Part shown: one piece after another, positions 7,795 through 18,600 of the stretch
Layout: every line of letters starts with the position of its first letter
How positions within the stretch are numbered: position 1 is the first letter of the stretch
Source: Aculops lycopersici
Lineage: Eukaryota; Arthropoda; Arachnida; Trombidiformes; Eriophyidae
Assembly (NCBI GenBank): GCA_015350385.1
Contig: WNKI01000001.1
Coordinates: 4,582,451-4,646,450, forward strand
Direction: 5' to 3'
Length of the DNA: 64,000 bases
Made by a program: the position numbers and the translations under genes
Notes under the pieces: model-generated
What the model saw: the letters and a program-made list of their open reading frames with translations, nothing else
Databases searched by the model: none
Told to the model about the DNA's origin: nothing

Positions 7795-9516
7795 TCACAA
7801 GAAGTTGTCCACAATTGATAGAGCAGTAAGTGTCCAATTCAATATCGTCAGGTATGTGGCCAATGTGAAGGGGTAGCCGCCGATCAGAGTGAAACCCGAG
7901 TGGTTTAGAAACTTCTCGGCCACCATCAGGAATCGTTGCTTGTGTTTGTAATTGGAGTGCGCGGCGAGGGAGCAAACTTGACGGTGGCTCTTGTCGAATT
8001 GTCGCTTGATATCCCACAAGGAGCCTCCAACTAGTGTGTAAAGGCTGAGGCCACAGACCCAATAGATTTTGAAGCCGGTGCTTGAACCATTTCGATCACT
8101 TCTGAAGTATTTAGTGAAACCCAATCGAGCACCAGTGTTTGCTACGAGCCAGATGAAGGTGCCTGAGGACAGGATGTCGCTCACGTAAGCGTCAGCGATA
8201 ACAAGTTGTTGGAAATAATCGATCAGTTCATCTTGAAGGTGACACGTTTCCTCATCTAGTTTCCGGCCCTCCTCTGTGCTCTTTTCTCCCCGTTCGTCAA
8301 AATTATCCCTAGCCGCAACCAATAGGTCGTGAAGCGGCCGATATTTTTGAATCTTCTCCAGCAAGTTGCTCAATTTCGCCACAGAGTAACGCCAATAAAT
8401 GCGAAGATCAAAGTCAAATAGGGTGGCGACCGGTGCGACTGCGGTGATATTAATTAAAATTTCAAGATGGAGGACATTCATCACCAGTCCGTCCATTGAT
8501 GCTGCATAAATTTTATGCCAAGTGGGAAAATTAAACGAGAAAAAGGAAACCTCATCTGTTCTGAGCGCCAGCTCCGCCCATTCCGGATCACAATCCGAGT
8601 ATGCCGACAGGTAGCCTGCGTCGCTAAAGATTATAACTGTAGAGTAGATGGTAAATACTATAAACAATGTATTATTCATGACACATAAGCCAAGTGCAGT
8701 CGTGGCTAGCTGATTAGCTATCGAGTTGTAGGATTCCATTGTTCGATTTGGTCTTAACTGATACACCCTAACCGGTGTTTGGCCCCCCTTCAACTTTACC
8801 AACCTTGGATAAGCCATAATGGAGAGTAGAAGGTTGTCTTTGATTGAGCGGCTCGCAATCTTACTGGCTACTTTACTCTCTAAATTGTCGTTATCCTCAA
8901 GCAAACTAGCAATCCGCTGGATGTCCTCGGGCTTCTGGTAGACGAAGGTCAAGAAACTGGACACTGGCCGATGGCGGAAGTATTGCCATATGCACCAATT
9001 AATGTGCCACACGCAAAAATTCCAAAGGAAAATCTGGGAAATTGCGCCTCTGTATGGTTCTAATTGGGTGAATTTACCTGCCAGGTAGCAGTGTTTTGGT
9101 TTATCTAAATCTAGCAGACGAAAAACACGTTCCCATGGTAAAAATTGACGGATTACACCGTAGACACACACGCCAGTGTTTAAAGTTAAAAACCAATCGA
9201 ATATTCTATACGATTCCAGTGGATAAAAAGCATCTTCATCCTCTTGATACTTATCTTCTTCCTCATTGAATAATAATATTAGGTCTCGAACGTTGTGATC
9301 GATCTCACTTTCACATCTGCCCTTGACTTTAGTCCTGGGATTAATCTCGCTTCCTTCCGCACCACCTGTCACACTATCTTTAAATTCTCTGTAGGCCCTG
9401 GCGGCAGATCGGTGATACCTGGAGCCAAATAGAAACATTATAACCATACATCTTAAACTTTTGTAATGTTTCAGGTACCGAAGGGCAGGTGCCACAAATC
9501 TTCTGAACCTTTTCAT
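7795..9516 (-). CDS. Chemoreceptor-like 7TM protein, copy B
   Basis: 573 residues from ATG 9516. Hydrophobic segments are seen near residues 104-124, 150-170, 271-300, 341-367, 447-467, 482-500 and 545-571, giving about seven helices. The N-terminal 100 residues are hydrophilic and acidic (FNEEEDKYQEDED). Family marks are KHCYLAGK after helix 1, LRPNRTMESYN before helix 3, and the C-terminal HSGFTLIGGYPFTLATYL, which recalls the FSLxGFFxLxxSLL...TY ending of insect gustatory receptors. I infer a chemosensory receptor or channel in the plasma membrane; ligand unknown. It is the twin of the edge gene at 1-1382, so it took part in a recent segmental duplication. It stays in frame through all aligned sites and appears intact. 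Confidence 0.65.
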   Translation of the reverse strand: MKRFRRFVAPALRYLKHYKSLRCMVIMFLFGSRYHRSAARAYREFKDSVTGGAEGSEINPRTKVKGRCESEIDHNVRDLILLFNEEEDKYQEDEDAFYPLESYRIFDWFLTLNTGVCVYGVIRQFLPWERVFRLLDLDKPKHCYLAGKFTQLEPYRGAISQIFLWNFCVWHINWCIWQYFRHRPVSSFLTFVYQKPEDIQRIASLLEDNDNLESKVASKIASRSIKDNLLLSIMAYPRLVKLKGGQTPVRVYQLRPNRTMESYNSIANQLATTALGLCVMNNTLFIVFTIYSTVIIFSDAGYLSAYSDCDPEWAELALRTDEVSFFSFNFPTWHKIYAASMDGLVMNVLHLEILINITAVAPVATLFDFDLRIYWRYSVAKLSNLLEKIQKYRPLHDLLVAARDNFDERGEKSTEEGRKLDEETCHLQDELIDYFQQLVIADAYVSDILSSGTFIWLVANTGARLGFTKYFRSDRNGSSTGFKIYWVCGLSLYTLVGGSLWDIKRQFDKSHRQVCSLAAHSNYKHKQRFLMVAEKFLNHSGFTLIGGYPFTLATYLTILNWTLTALSIVDNFL

Positions 9517-10027
9517 CTTTTACCAACTATAAATCATTGAGTCAACAACTTTTGTCCAATAAGAATCTAGCATAGTCCACGTGATAAAATGCCGTGGACG
9601 CGCCTTAATAAAGAGTGCTTTTAGATCACGCAATCAAAAGAATAAACATCATCATTATGTTTATTCTATACTATCCTCTACTATTCTAATTAAACTTGTT
9701 CAGACCTTTAGACATGTCGTGCAAATGTCAATCTAGCTCATAACTTATAAGTCTAGACAGGTGGATGACTTATTATTTATAGACGTCATCTGCTGCTATC
9801 AGAACAGGTTGTTCACATTGGGAAGTACAGTCGTTGTCCAGTTGATTGTCGACAGGTAAGTTTTGGAACAGCGATTAACGAAATGCTCGCTCGCCTTGAG
9901 AAAGGCTTGTAAAAAGTTTCATGTGTATCGAATAGCTCTGGATGCAATCTTTAATATCATGATATTACAGGAGAGTTTGGTATCATGCTATAACGAGATA
10001 TTTTGCGGCTCTGACCATGGATTGAAA
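8135..10027. repeat. Large duplicated segment, copy B
   Basis: Counterpart of 1-1886. On the receptor side the repeat may continue left beyond what copy A shows, because copy A is cut by the window edge. On the other side it ends after TGGATTGAAAC at about 10027, where copy B continues into the LARP7-like remnant. Confidence 0.85.
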
Positions 10028-10432
10028 CCTTTGATCATGATACCGGCGGGTCAGTTCAGAATGAAGTTGCTTTGTCATTACGCGGACGAGAAGTAAAGCC
10101 TTAAACTCCAATGAACTCTGAATCCTTTGACTGATTTCATCATTTATAGTTGAATTGGATGGTTGCTCGGTTTCTGTATCACTAGGAGTTAAGATGAATT
10201 GGAGATCATTGAAAAATTTGCATGCATTTGCTGCTTCTTGATTGGTTTCATACTCAATAAAAGCATATCCTTTGCACTTCGGCTCCGGCAATCCCTTGTT
10301 GATTGGATGTTCTCGTTCAAAAGTCGGCAAGTCAATACTCTTGATTTTGCCAAAATTTTTAAATAGTCGCCTCAGCTTTACTTCGTTAGTATTAAGGGGG
10401 AAATTTTCGATATATATGATTGTGGGATCCAT
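9983..10432 (-). pseudogene. LARP7-like RRM gene remnant
   Basis: A 149-codon frame from ATG 10432. Residues 1-76 form a recognisable RRM: RNP2-like TIIYIENF near the start and RNP1-like KGYAFIEYE. After a short linker, LVRVMTKQLHSELTRRYH followed by QSM resembles the conserved LARP7 stretch (LRVxSKxEWxxLKxxYLxxQxxSM). The La motif that precedes the RRM in full LARP7 and the C-terminal xRRM are missing. Directly after QSM comes GTCAGAG; the duplicated segment at 1861-1867 has GTAAGAG at this point, a proper donor, so the native exon probably ended here. As it stands the frame reads through the mutated donor into intron-like sequence. Probably a broken gene; LARP7 binds 7SK RNA in intact form. 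Confidence 0.45.
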
Positions 10433-10793
10433 CTTTCAAGTTGGAATATGATGGAGTATGACCAGTGGATAGCGACGAATGTTGCACGGGTTTCCACATG
10501 TGTTCCTCATGATTTTTAGCGCATTATTTTTGACTGCATGATGCATGGACAGCGAGAAAAAAGATCGCTCATTCCAAGCGCATCTAAGAAACCTCCAAAT
10601 AATCTTTTGTTTATTTTCGTGCATTCGATTCATTTCGCAACCTATTAACTTGCTTTAAAAAATTATTAGGACAGGTAAATCATTACGAAACAATATATTT
10701 ATTTGATAAAACATAGGTATCGATCCATATCTCTAATCTACAACAGTTGTCATCGACGAATTCTCAGCTCAGCATCAACAGGGAAGCCTCAAG
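10433..10793. promoter_or_regulatory. UCHL5 upstream region
   Basis: 361 bp between the LARP7-like remnant (minus) and UCHL5 (plus). It contains TATCGATC near 10718, close to the TATCGATA (DRE) core of arthropod housekeeping promoters. The truncated UCHL5 copy keeps only the last ~55 nt, from ACAACAGTTG at about 10740, which may mark the transcription start. Confidence 0.35.
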
Positions 10794-11810
10794 ATGAGCG
10801 CCTCAGACTGGTGTTTGATTGAAAGTGATCCAGGATGTTTCACGGAATTGATTAAGGGTTTTGGTGTATCAAATGTTGTGGTTGAAGAATTGTATGGCTT
10901 AGCGGAGGAGAACTTTCGTAACATGCATCCCATATATGGACTTATATTCTTATTCAAATGGCAAACGGCGGACGATTCCAAGGCAGACATAGTTTGCGAT
11001 TCAAGACTTGAGAAGCTTTTCTTCGCCCAGCAAGTTATCACTAATGCTTGTGCTACACAAGCAATCCTGTCGATATTATTGAACGCTCCAGTTAAGAGAT
11101 CTGATAATGATGATGTTGGTATTGAGTTGGGCGAGACATTGCAAAATTTCAAGGAGTTTAGCAAGGAATTGGATCCAGAGATGAAGGGTCTGAGTCTGAG
11201 CAATAGTGATGTCATAAGGCTTGTACATAACACATTTGCACGACAGCAAATGTTTGAGTTTGATGCGAAGCCGGCGGAGAAGGACGACGATGTTTTCCAC
11301 TTTATAAGCTATGTCCCATTTGAGGGCCGTCTCTATGAGCTAGACGGCCTTCGCAAGGGACCTATTGACTTGGGTCAGATTCCTGATGGAACTGATTGGA
11401 TTAAAACAGCACGTCCAGTTATTCAGAAGAGAATAGATCAGTATAGTGCCGACGAGATTCAGTTTAACCTGATGGCGGTGGTTGGCGACAAGATGCCGGG
11501 ATACAAGCGCAAGTTAGCTGAATTGGAGCAACAACTAAGCTCTGGTATGGTGACTGATACCTTGGAGTTGGAGATTAACGAGCTAAGACATCGAATTTCA
11601 GAGCAGGAGTCCAAATTGCAAGCTTACAAGATCGAAAATATACGCCGAAAGCATAACCACTTGCCAATTATCATGGAGATACTCAAGAAACTTGCATCTG
11701 AGGCCAAGTTGATGCCACTAACTCAGCAGGCTAAGAAGAAGGCCATTGAGCACAGAGAGTTGCGTAAGCAGAAGAAGTCGGGTAGCAAGCAGCAACCGGT
11801 AAAACAATAA
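10794..11810 (+). CDS. UCHL5: Ubiquitin carboxyl-terminal hydrolase UCHL5/UCH37
   Basis: 338 residues, intronless. A proteasome- and INO80-associated cysteine deubiquitinase. The UCH domain fills residues about 5-225: opening DWCLIESDPGCFTELIKGFG, oxyanion glutamine and nucleophile in FFAQQVITNACATQA, histidine in VFHFISYV, aspartate in YELDGL. A helical region follows (KMPGYKRKLAELEQQL), then the ULD/C-terminal tail RRKHNHLPIIMEILKKLA and a Lys-rich KEKE-like end (AKKKAIEHRELRKQKK) that in orthologues contacts RPN13. Length matches animal UCHL5 (about 330). The TAA stop overlaps an AATAAA signal. A partial duplicate lies 8.9 kb upstream. Confidence 0.95.
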   Translation: MSASDWCLIESDPGCFTELIKGFGVSNVVVEELYGLAEENFRNMHPIYGLIFLFKWQTADDSKADIVCDSRLEKLFFAQQVITNACATQAILSILLNAPVKRSDNDDVGIELGETLQNFKEFSKELDPEMKGLSLSNSDVIRLVHNTFARQQMFEFDAKPAEKDDDVFHFISYVPFEGRLYELDGLRKGPIDLGQIPDGTDWIKTARPVIQKRIDQYSADEIQFNLMAVVGDKMPGYKRKLAELEQQLSSGMVTDTLELEINELRHRISEQESKLQAYKIENIRRKHNHLPIIMEILKKLASEAKLMPLTQQAKKKAIEHRELRKQKKSGSKQQPVKQ

Positions 11811-11811
11811 A
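11806..11811 (+). terminator. Poly(A) signal overlapping UCHL5 stop
   Basis: AATAAA in which the UCHL5 TAA stop (11808-11810) is embedded; implies a very short 3'UTR. Confidence 0.7.
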
Positions 11812-12107
11812 TTTTATTACCGAGATATGAACTTGATGACCACACCATCCCTTAGGGTGTCATGGTTGAGGAGAAGCCGAGATAATTGTTTGTTGATAAG
11901 CCTAAACGCAAAACTCTGGAGTTTATTTAACTAAGTTTTAGCATAACAATTCATTCCTTAATAGGTGTGTCGGTGGGACACTATGCTGATAGTCTTGATT
12001 TACTTGAGATCGTATCGCTTCAAAATACCTGTCAGGTGTGTTCAGTGCGGGTGACCTCGTCTCAATTACCTTCAATTTGGTTCTTGCATCCACTGCAATA
12101 CTACGAC

Positions 12108-13078
<971 letters not shown>

Positions 13079-13177
13079 GATGAGACTTTAACTCGTGACG
13101 ATGTTCTTTTCGTGTCGGATTCTTGGTCTTCGGAGAGACTAGGAGATGGAATTCTTCGTCCCTGGAGCTCAGACCAC

Positions 13178-13187
13178 ATTATATAAT
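13178..13187 (-). promoter_or_regulatory. TATA box of the 12108-13078 gene
   Basis: ATTATATAAT, about 100 nt upstream of the ATG on the minus strand. The spacing allows a transcription start near 13150 and a short leader. Confidence 0.5.
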
Positions 13188-13822
13188 CGACCAACGCGTA
13201 GTGGCCTTGATGGTATTAGTACATATTCGCAGTACAGAATGTTTGTCTCAGGTAAACACCTGTTGAGTACAGTAGTAGCACAACAGCTGGCCAATTGCAG
13301 GTCAGGTGCTCGGTTCTCATCAACTCTTTGAGCTAGGTTGTTTAACTTGGACTCCAAATGCCAAATCAATCGACTGACGTTATTAAACTTGCACCTGGTG
13401 ACACGAGGGGCTGGGCATAAACTGAGGAGATCAACTCAAATGAGGGGTTCAAACTCATATCTAAATCTATGTTTGACCTTGACATTGAATTGAAATCTAA
13501 AAGAAGGGAGAAAAAACCAAATGATCGCGGTCGATTATCTCTGCAAATTTATTCATTAGCCTTACTAAACAGGTAAACTAAATTGGATTCAAGATGATTT
13601 ATACCAGTTTTTCTTTCTTTTCTTCGCAAAACCCTGAAGATGATATCGAGGCGACTTGATTGAAAAACTTGGTTCCCTCTCCAAGGCGTCATGTCATTAG
13701 GAGATGTCTCTCCTTTTTCACATAATCGTCATTGTAATCCTATCAACTTCTTGGCTACTTCCCCTTTATTTCTGCCCATCTTCAAAGCCTATGCACGGAA
13801 TGTTGGATGATCAACGAAGCTG
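13188..13822. other. Intergenic, no gene recognised
   Basis: Separates the poly-Asp gene promoter from the small secreted gene. Short open frames at 13146-13331 (plus) and 13169-13369 (minus) have no support. Confidence 0.5.
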
Positions 13823-14045
13823 TTATTCCGAAAGGGGTGCCGGGGTTGTAGTTGTAAAGGTGGTAGTTGCTGTTGTGGTTGCGGCCCCTTCAGCCTCTCC
13901 GGCTTCCTCACCATATATGGCGCCAAAGATCCAGCTGACAATGTATTGCAAGAGCCAAAAGATGACGGACCACCACTAAACAAGATATCATGTTAGATTA
14001 GCTGAATTTCATTTAGCGATTGAAGCATCATTTTCTACCTACCAT
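13823..14045 (-). CDS. Small secreted or membrane Thr-rich protein, 51 residues (2 exons)
   Basis: Predicted from splice signals: exon 1 contributes only the ATG (14043-14045), followed directly by GTAGGT. The 67-nt intron 13976-14042 ends CTTGTTTAG, and exon 2 (13823-13975) encodes 50 residues to TAA. The product starts MWWSVIFWLLQYIVSW, a signal peptide or anchor, then an acidic GEEAGEAEGAA segment and a Thr-rich end (TTTATTTFTTTTPAPLSE). It resembles its neighbour at 14653-15222 in the Thr run near the C-terminus. An additional upstream exon cannot be excluded. Not a known family to me. Confidence 0.5.
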
Positions 14046-14652
14046 AATTGAGAAGTTTCAAGTTTCGTTCTTCCAGATTCAAGTTTCAGGTTCAAAATGT
14101 TGGATGTTAACTCGATGATGACAATGGATGAACTAGGGATCCAGTTTCACGGTTCACAAACGAGACCGATGGTTCTTATGTAACCAATATACTTGTTAGG
14201 CTTCCTGTACACTCCACATGGAGCAAACAAGTGGTTGTCAAATATTTATTCTATATGGAAAACACTAATTGTTTGCTCAAATAGAGCGATTGAATGTTAC
14301 GGACACCGATGATTGGGCATTTTTACCATTCTGCCTAAGCCTCTGATAAAGAGTCGATCTCTAGGATTATGTTTTGAAAATAATCAGATTTCACTTATGC
14401 TAGTGACCCAAAGGGTTAGTTTGATCAGAGAGAGAGAGAGAGTCCTGGGCAAAATATTTTGGCAAGAAGCTAGCACAAAAATTATCACAGCAATCAAAAA
14501 CAGTTAGTTTAGTTCATTAGATTTCAAAATTCATAGACATTTAATTGATTGTCATCAAGATAATACATAAATATACTTGTTGTACAATTTCCAGTTGATC
14601 GCTAGGTACCTGTTTGCATTCAGTCACAAGCTAACGAGTCCTAGCATTCAAT
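14046..14652. other. Intergenic between two small secretory genes
   Basis: Mostly AT-rich leader/promoter sequence. A short (GA)n run sits near 14428-14441. No other gene seen. Confidence 0.5.
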
Positions 14653-15222
14653 CTATGCAGCGGTCGCCGAATGGTAGTGCTTAACTGGAGTTGGTGTTGT
14701 TGTGGTAGTGGTTGTGGTTGTTAGATGGTGTGACTTGGCAGGCTCCTCATGGTGCGACTTGGCAGGCTCCTCGTGGTGCTTCTTGGCCGGATGTTGGTGC
14801 ACCTCACGCTTCTTTCTGCCCCAACGGCCGTATCCACCACGACCCCAGCCGTGATGATCGTCATCGTCATCATCATCATCGTCGTCGTCGTCGTCGTCAT
14901 CATCGTCGTCGTCGTCGTCGTCGTCATCGTCGTCATCATTGTCATTATCGTCGTCGTCATTGTCATCATCGTCGTCATCATCGTCGTCATCGTTGTCATT
15001 ATCTTCATCATCATCGTCGTCGTCGTCGTCATCGTGTCCGTGGCGACCGTGGCCATGACCATGGTGACCGTCATCATCATCATCGTCGTCGTCGTGTCCA
15101 TGTCCATGTCTATGCCCATGTCCATGTCCGTGTCCGCGTCCACGGCCCCAGCCGCCCCATTGGGCCTCAATCATGGCAACCATGCCCAAGAGGACAAATA
15201 GTAACAACAGTTGTTTGTTCAT
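14653..15222 (-). CDS. Secreted His/Asp-rich protein with furin-like site
   Basis: 189 residues from ATG 15222, no intron needed. Signal peptide MNKQLLLLFVLLGMVAMIEA, then QWGGWGRGRG, a GH-repeat block, Asp runs separated by GHGHGRHGH, a long Asp/Asn tract (about residues 64-122), HHGWGRGGYGRWG, a polybasic site GRKKR|E, repeated KSHHEEPA units, and a Thr run TTTTTTTTTPTP near the end. His-Gly blocks suggest metal binding and the Asp tract calcium binding. Both are inferences from composition. The signal peptide, WGRG blocks, poly-Asp and dibasic site are shared with the gene at 12108-13078, so the two are probably paralogues or share a function. Could be a cuticle, saliva or silk-gland component. 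Confidence 0.85.
   Translation of the reverse strand: MNKQLLLLFVLLGMVAMIEAQWGGWGRGRGHGHGHGHRHGHGHDDDDDDDDGHHGHGHGRHGHDDDDDDDDDEDNDNDDDDDDDDDDNDDDDNDNDDDDDDDDDDDDDDDDDDDDDDDDDDDHHGWGRGGYGRWGRKKREVHQHPAKKHHEEPAKSHHEEPAKSHHLTTTTTTTTTPTPVKHYHSATAA
14860..15105. repeat. (GAT/GAC)n trinucleotide repeat coding for Asp
   Basis: Interrupted ATC/GTC/ATT repeat on the plus strand, read as GAT/GAC/AAT codons on the minus strand within the His/Asp-rich gene. Confidence 0.9.
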
Positions 15223-15339
15223 GTTTTCAATGGTTCGATATCTTGCTCTTTTTTATCTATTGATCAAATTGATCTAATTATGACTTGGAAACAATTAATA
15301 TAATGAACTGAGGTGCCTCTAACACTTACATAACGTGCG

Positions 15340-15347
15340 CTTATATA
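15340..15347 (-). promoter_or_regulatory. TATA box of the 14653-15222 gene
   Basis: TATATAAG on the minus strand, about 118 nt upstream of the ATG. Confidence 0.55.
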
Positions 15348-15611
15348 CCATTTGCGAGATTCAGGTTTCGACCTCAGTGAATGGAATTCTTGTCAACAGG
15401 TGGGTGAAATCTCCAAAGAGGGGGCATGTATAAGAAGAATGGCAGAAATTAGAGAGCAAACGGCGAGGGAGATAGAGAGAAGTGACAGAAGTGAGAGTTT
15501 ATTGAGTTATTATTTGGGCTTAATTTTGTATGCGTTGAGCGTGTGTCAATATACACAATTCAATAAGTTGTAATCATTTACTTAGGTATCATTTGAGAAA
15601 ACATCCAATGA
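15348..15611. other. Short intergenic stretch downstream of the LRR receptor
   Basis: Between the promoter of the His/Asp-rich gene and the stop of the LRR gene. Holds the 3' flank of the latter; no gene seen. Confidence 0.5.
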
Positions 15612-18600
15612 TCACCTTTGTTGGCGGTTCTGTTTTTGTTGACTTGTTGCAGCTGCAATGTACATTGCGTCAACTTGATTCTCCTGATGCCAACTGCTCG
15701 ACATTGACATTGAGGATTGACGTTGGTGCTTCTGCAATTGATGGTTGTGGCTTAGGTGGTTGTTGTTATACAATTCCTCTTGGTAGTTTTGATGCAAGTG
15801 GGCGTGGTCGCTGCTCGGCTGTTGGTTCCAGCGAAGCCAACTTGTTGCTCCAGTCAAAGGCGAGCCCTCGAGACTTGGGTTGCTCTTATTTCTCACAAGT
15901 GTTGAGGTCCCCGGCGCCTGTATTTGTTGTTGCCTTCTCCTTGCACTGCTTGCACCCACCTGTTGCCGAGCTCCCGTTGCCGTGGCACGATTAATTGTAT
16001 TCCAATTTGCCTGATAGGCGTCCTCGTAAGTTCGGTTAGGATTGAGACATTGCTGACTAGCTGCGCTCGAGTCGCCACTGGACCCTGAGCTCCTATGCAA
16101 CGTATCTCCGTTACTTCCGGTATCCCGGAGCGTATCAAGTAGCTGCTGCTGCTGTTTGTTGTGATGGATCCTAGATGAGCTTGAGTTGTCCAGATGAGGC
16201 TTTAAATTTCGACGTCCAATTGAGTGTCGTGATTGCTGGTCATTAACTGATATCACCGAGCCACCGCCCACAATACACTGATCCGCCGGGTCGACGTAGG
16301 GCTCGGGCCAATCCTCTTCGGCGCTGACAGGTACTAGCTCGGAATTTAGGTAGTCTTCATTGCATCTAGTATCGTTTGTGGGCGAAGGTTCCATGAATTG
16401 AAGCTGATGATGCTTCACTTCATTACACAAATCCACTTCCGGCAGCCGACCAATCGACTGACTACGCGATATTTGTGCCTTGAAACTTTTCACTGTTGAA
16501 ATGTTGCGTAAGGTCGAGTGCTGACGGTATTGTGCCGAGGTGGGCGGAAAATTGGCCGTTCGGTACTCCTGCCTTCGGCCTCCACGAGATAGTGTATTGG
16601 ATAATGGCGCCCGACTATCGTCGGTGGTTGACTTATCGCTTGACAAGCGACTTGTGTCATCAGTGTAATCCAGGTGACTCTGCGAGTGATAGTGGTGCCG
16701 GTGATGACGATTGCGATTGTGATCATGTTGCTCGCCGCGACTTCTCCTCCACCCATTCGACTCTATGGTCTTTAGGAGTCCGCTTCTCAAATCCGGCGCC
16801 AAATGGTGGATATTATCACGATCGGAAGTGGCCGTCGTCACGTACCTGCTAGCTTGAATTTGACTCGCCGCCTTGGTGGCGCTCGACAGGTAAGTTCTAT
16901 GAGCATCGCTAATGTTGTAGCGGTTGTTTTTATTCGCGCCTGGCGAGCAACTCTTGTCCGAGTCGCAGGAGTCCGGTGAATCTTGTCCACCATTACCGCG
17001 AATCCAACCCTCTTGATCCAAATTATCCTCGCCAAAATGACGTCGACTACTCAGTAGATTGGGTCTATCCAAATTAGAGGACGACCCAGCAATGATTGCG
17101 ATGGGCACCTGTTGTTGTTGTTTCTTCAGTTGATGTTGATGTTGTTGCTTTTTCAGGGTCTGATTGGTCACGCCCACAAAGTATTCCTGGTCCGCTGCAT
17201 GGGCGTGGCAATGCAACCGAACTCCATCGGCGTGATCCAGGGGACCAGTGCTGAGCTCTTCGCCAATCTCGTTGTCGAATGCATAGATTGATCGTGCCTT
17301 CTCCTTCTCCCTCTCCTTCGACTTCTTGTTCTTACTCTTGCCATTTGTTGTTGTCGAGTTCTTCGGCTGCCTAAACAATCGAATACCCGTGCCAGTGGCC
17401 AACTGTTGCTTTTGCGACCGGCTCACTGTACTTTGTAGGATTCCAGCGCTGCCAAACAACAAGGGGTCCTGAGAGCCGCGGATGAGAGACTCGTTGGCAG
17501 CCAATAGCATGGACTTACCTGTGGATCTATTCAACCCTTGGCTACTATCGCCACTGGAACTGTCGTCATCCTGCAGGATCAACGATCTCATTGGAGTTAC
17601 TCGCTTGTGACTTCGAGTGTTGGCCAAACAACAGAAGAACTCGATGCTACGTGAAAAGCAACCATTACTTCGAGTTGATCTCATAGTCGCGGTCATAGGT
17701 CCAAGGTGAGATTCACCAGAAGAGAGTGACGATAATCTTGAGGCGTTCATCGCTGACCTGCGAGACTTGACACCAATCGAGGTCGCGTTTGGTTGGTTTC
17801 CGCAACTTGAATGGTAGCAAATACATGAGGTGATTATGGCCAACACAAGCAGCACGATACATAAAGCGCCAGCTAGAATGAGAGCAAATTGATCGAAATC
17901 CTCGAGCTTTATAATGCGACTCAGGAACCTAGGTGCATGGGGCAAGAAATTCGACGCAACACCCAAAGTCTTTGCTTCAACAGTCTCTGCTCCCTCTGCT
18001 GTTGTTGTTGCTGATGTAATGGGTTTAATGATTCTTGTTGGAGTCTCCGAGGTAGTTGTAGTCGTTGATGAGCCGCCACTAGAATCATCTCTAGATTGAC
18101 GCCGATTTGAGGAGCTGCCACTTGTTGCCTGCGACATAGAGCTTCTTCCATCGTTTGCTCCAGAGAATGAGTCTTTTGTTATGAGATTAGTCAGTGAATT
18201 GGTTGATACTCTTGTTGAAGGGCTAGTTGAATGTGGGACATCATTGGTGACGAAAGTTTGTTGCGCTTGCGAGGCTTGTATTTGTTTATGTTTAGTCATC
18301 AAATCTGAGCTTGTCGTTGTCTGAGCTGTTGTTGAGCTGATTGATTTGGGTACATCAGTTGGATGCTGCTGCTGCGGGGTGGTTTGCAAGATTTGAGCTG
18401 TACTGCCATTCAACTTTGAACTGTCTCTTGTAATACTGATAGCCACTTGTTGGCTCGAGTTGGAGCCAATCAGTTCCACCACCGAAGTATTACTGGTGCC
18501 ACCCAGGTGAGTTGTGGTTATGTAATCATTGCGACTCGAGGATGGAAAGGTCACACTTTGGATGATTGGCTTTAAGGTGGTAGTTACAGTTGGGGATTGT

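Noticed and set aside
13440..13460. tRNA B-box-like GGTTCAAACTC
   Set aside because: No matching A box or cloverleaf upstream.
14712..15263. Long plus-strand and minus-strand alternative frames over the His/Asp gene
   Set aside because: Mirror frames of the GAT/GAC repeat without recognisable features.
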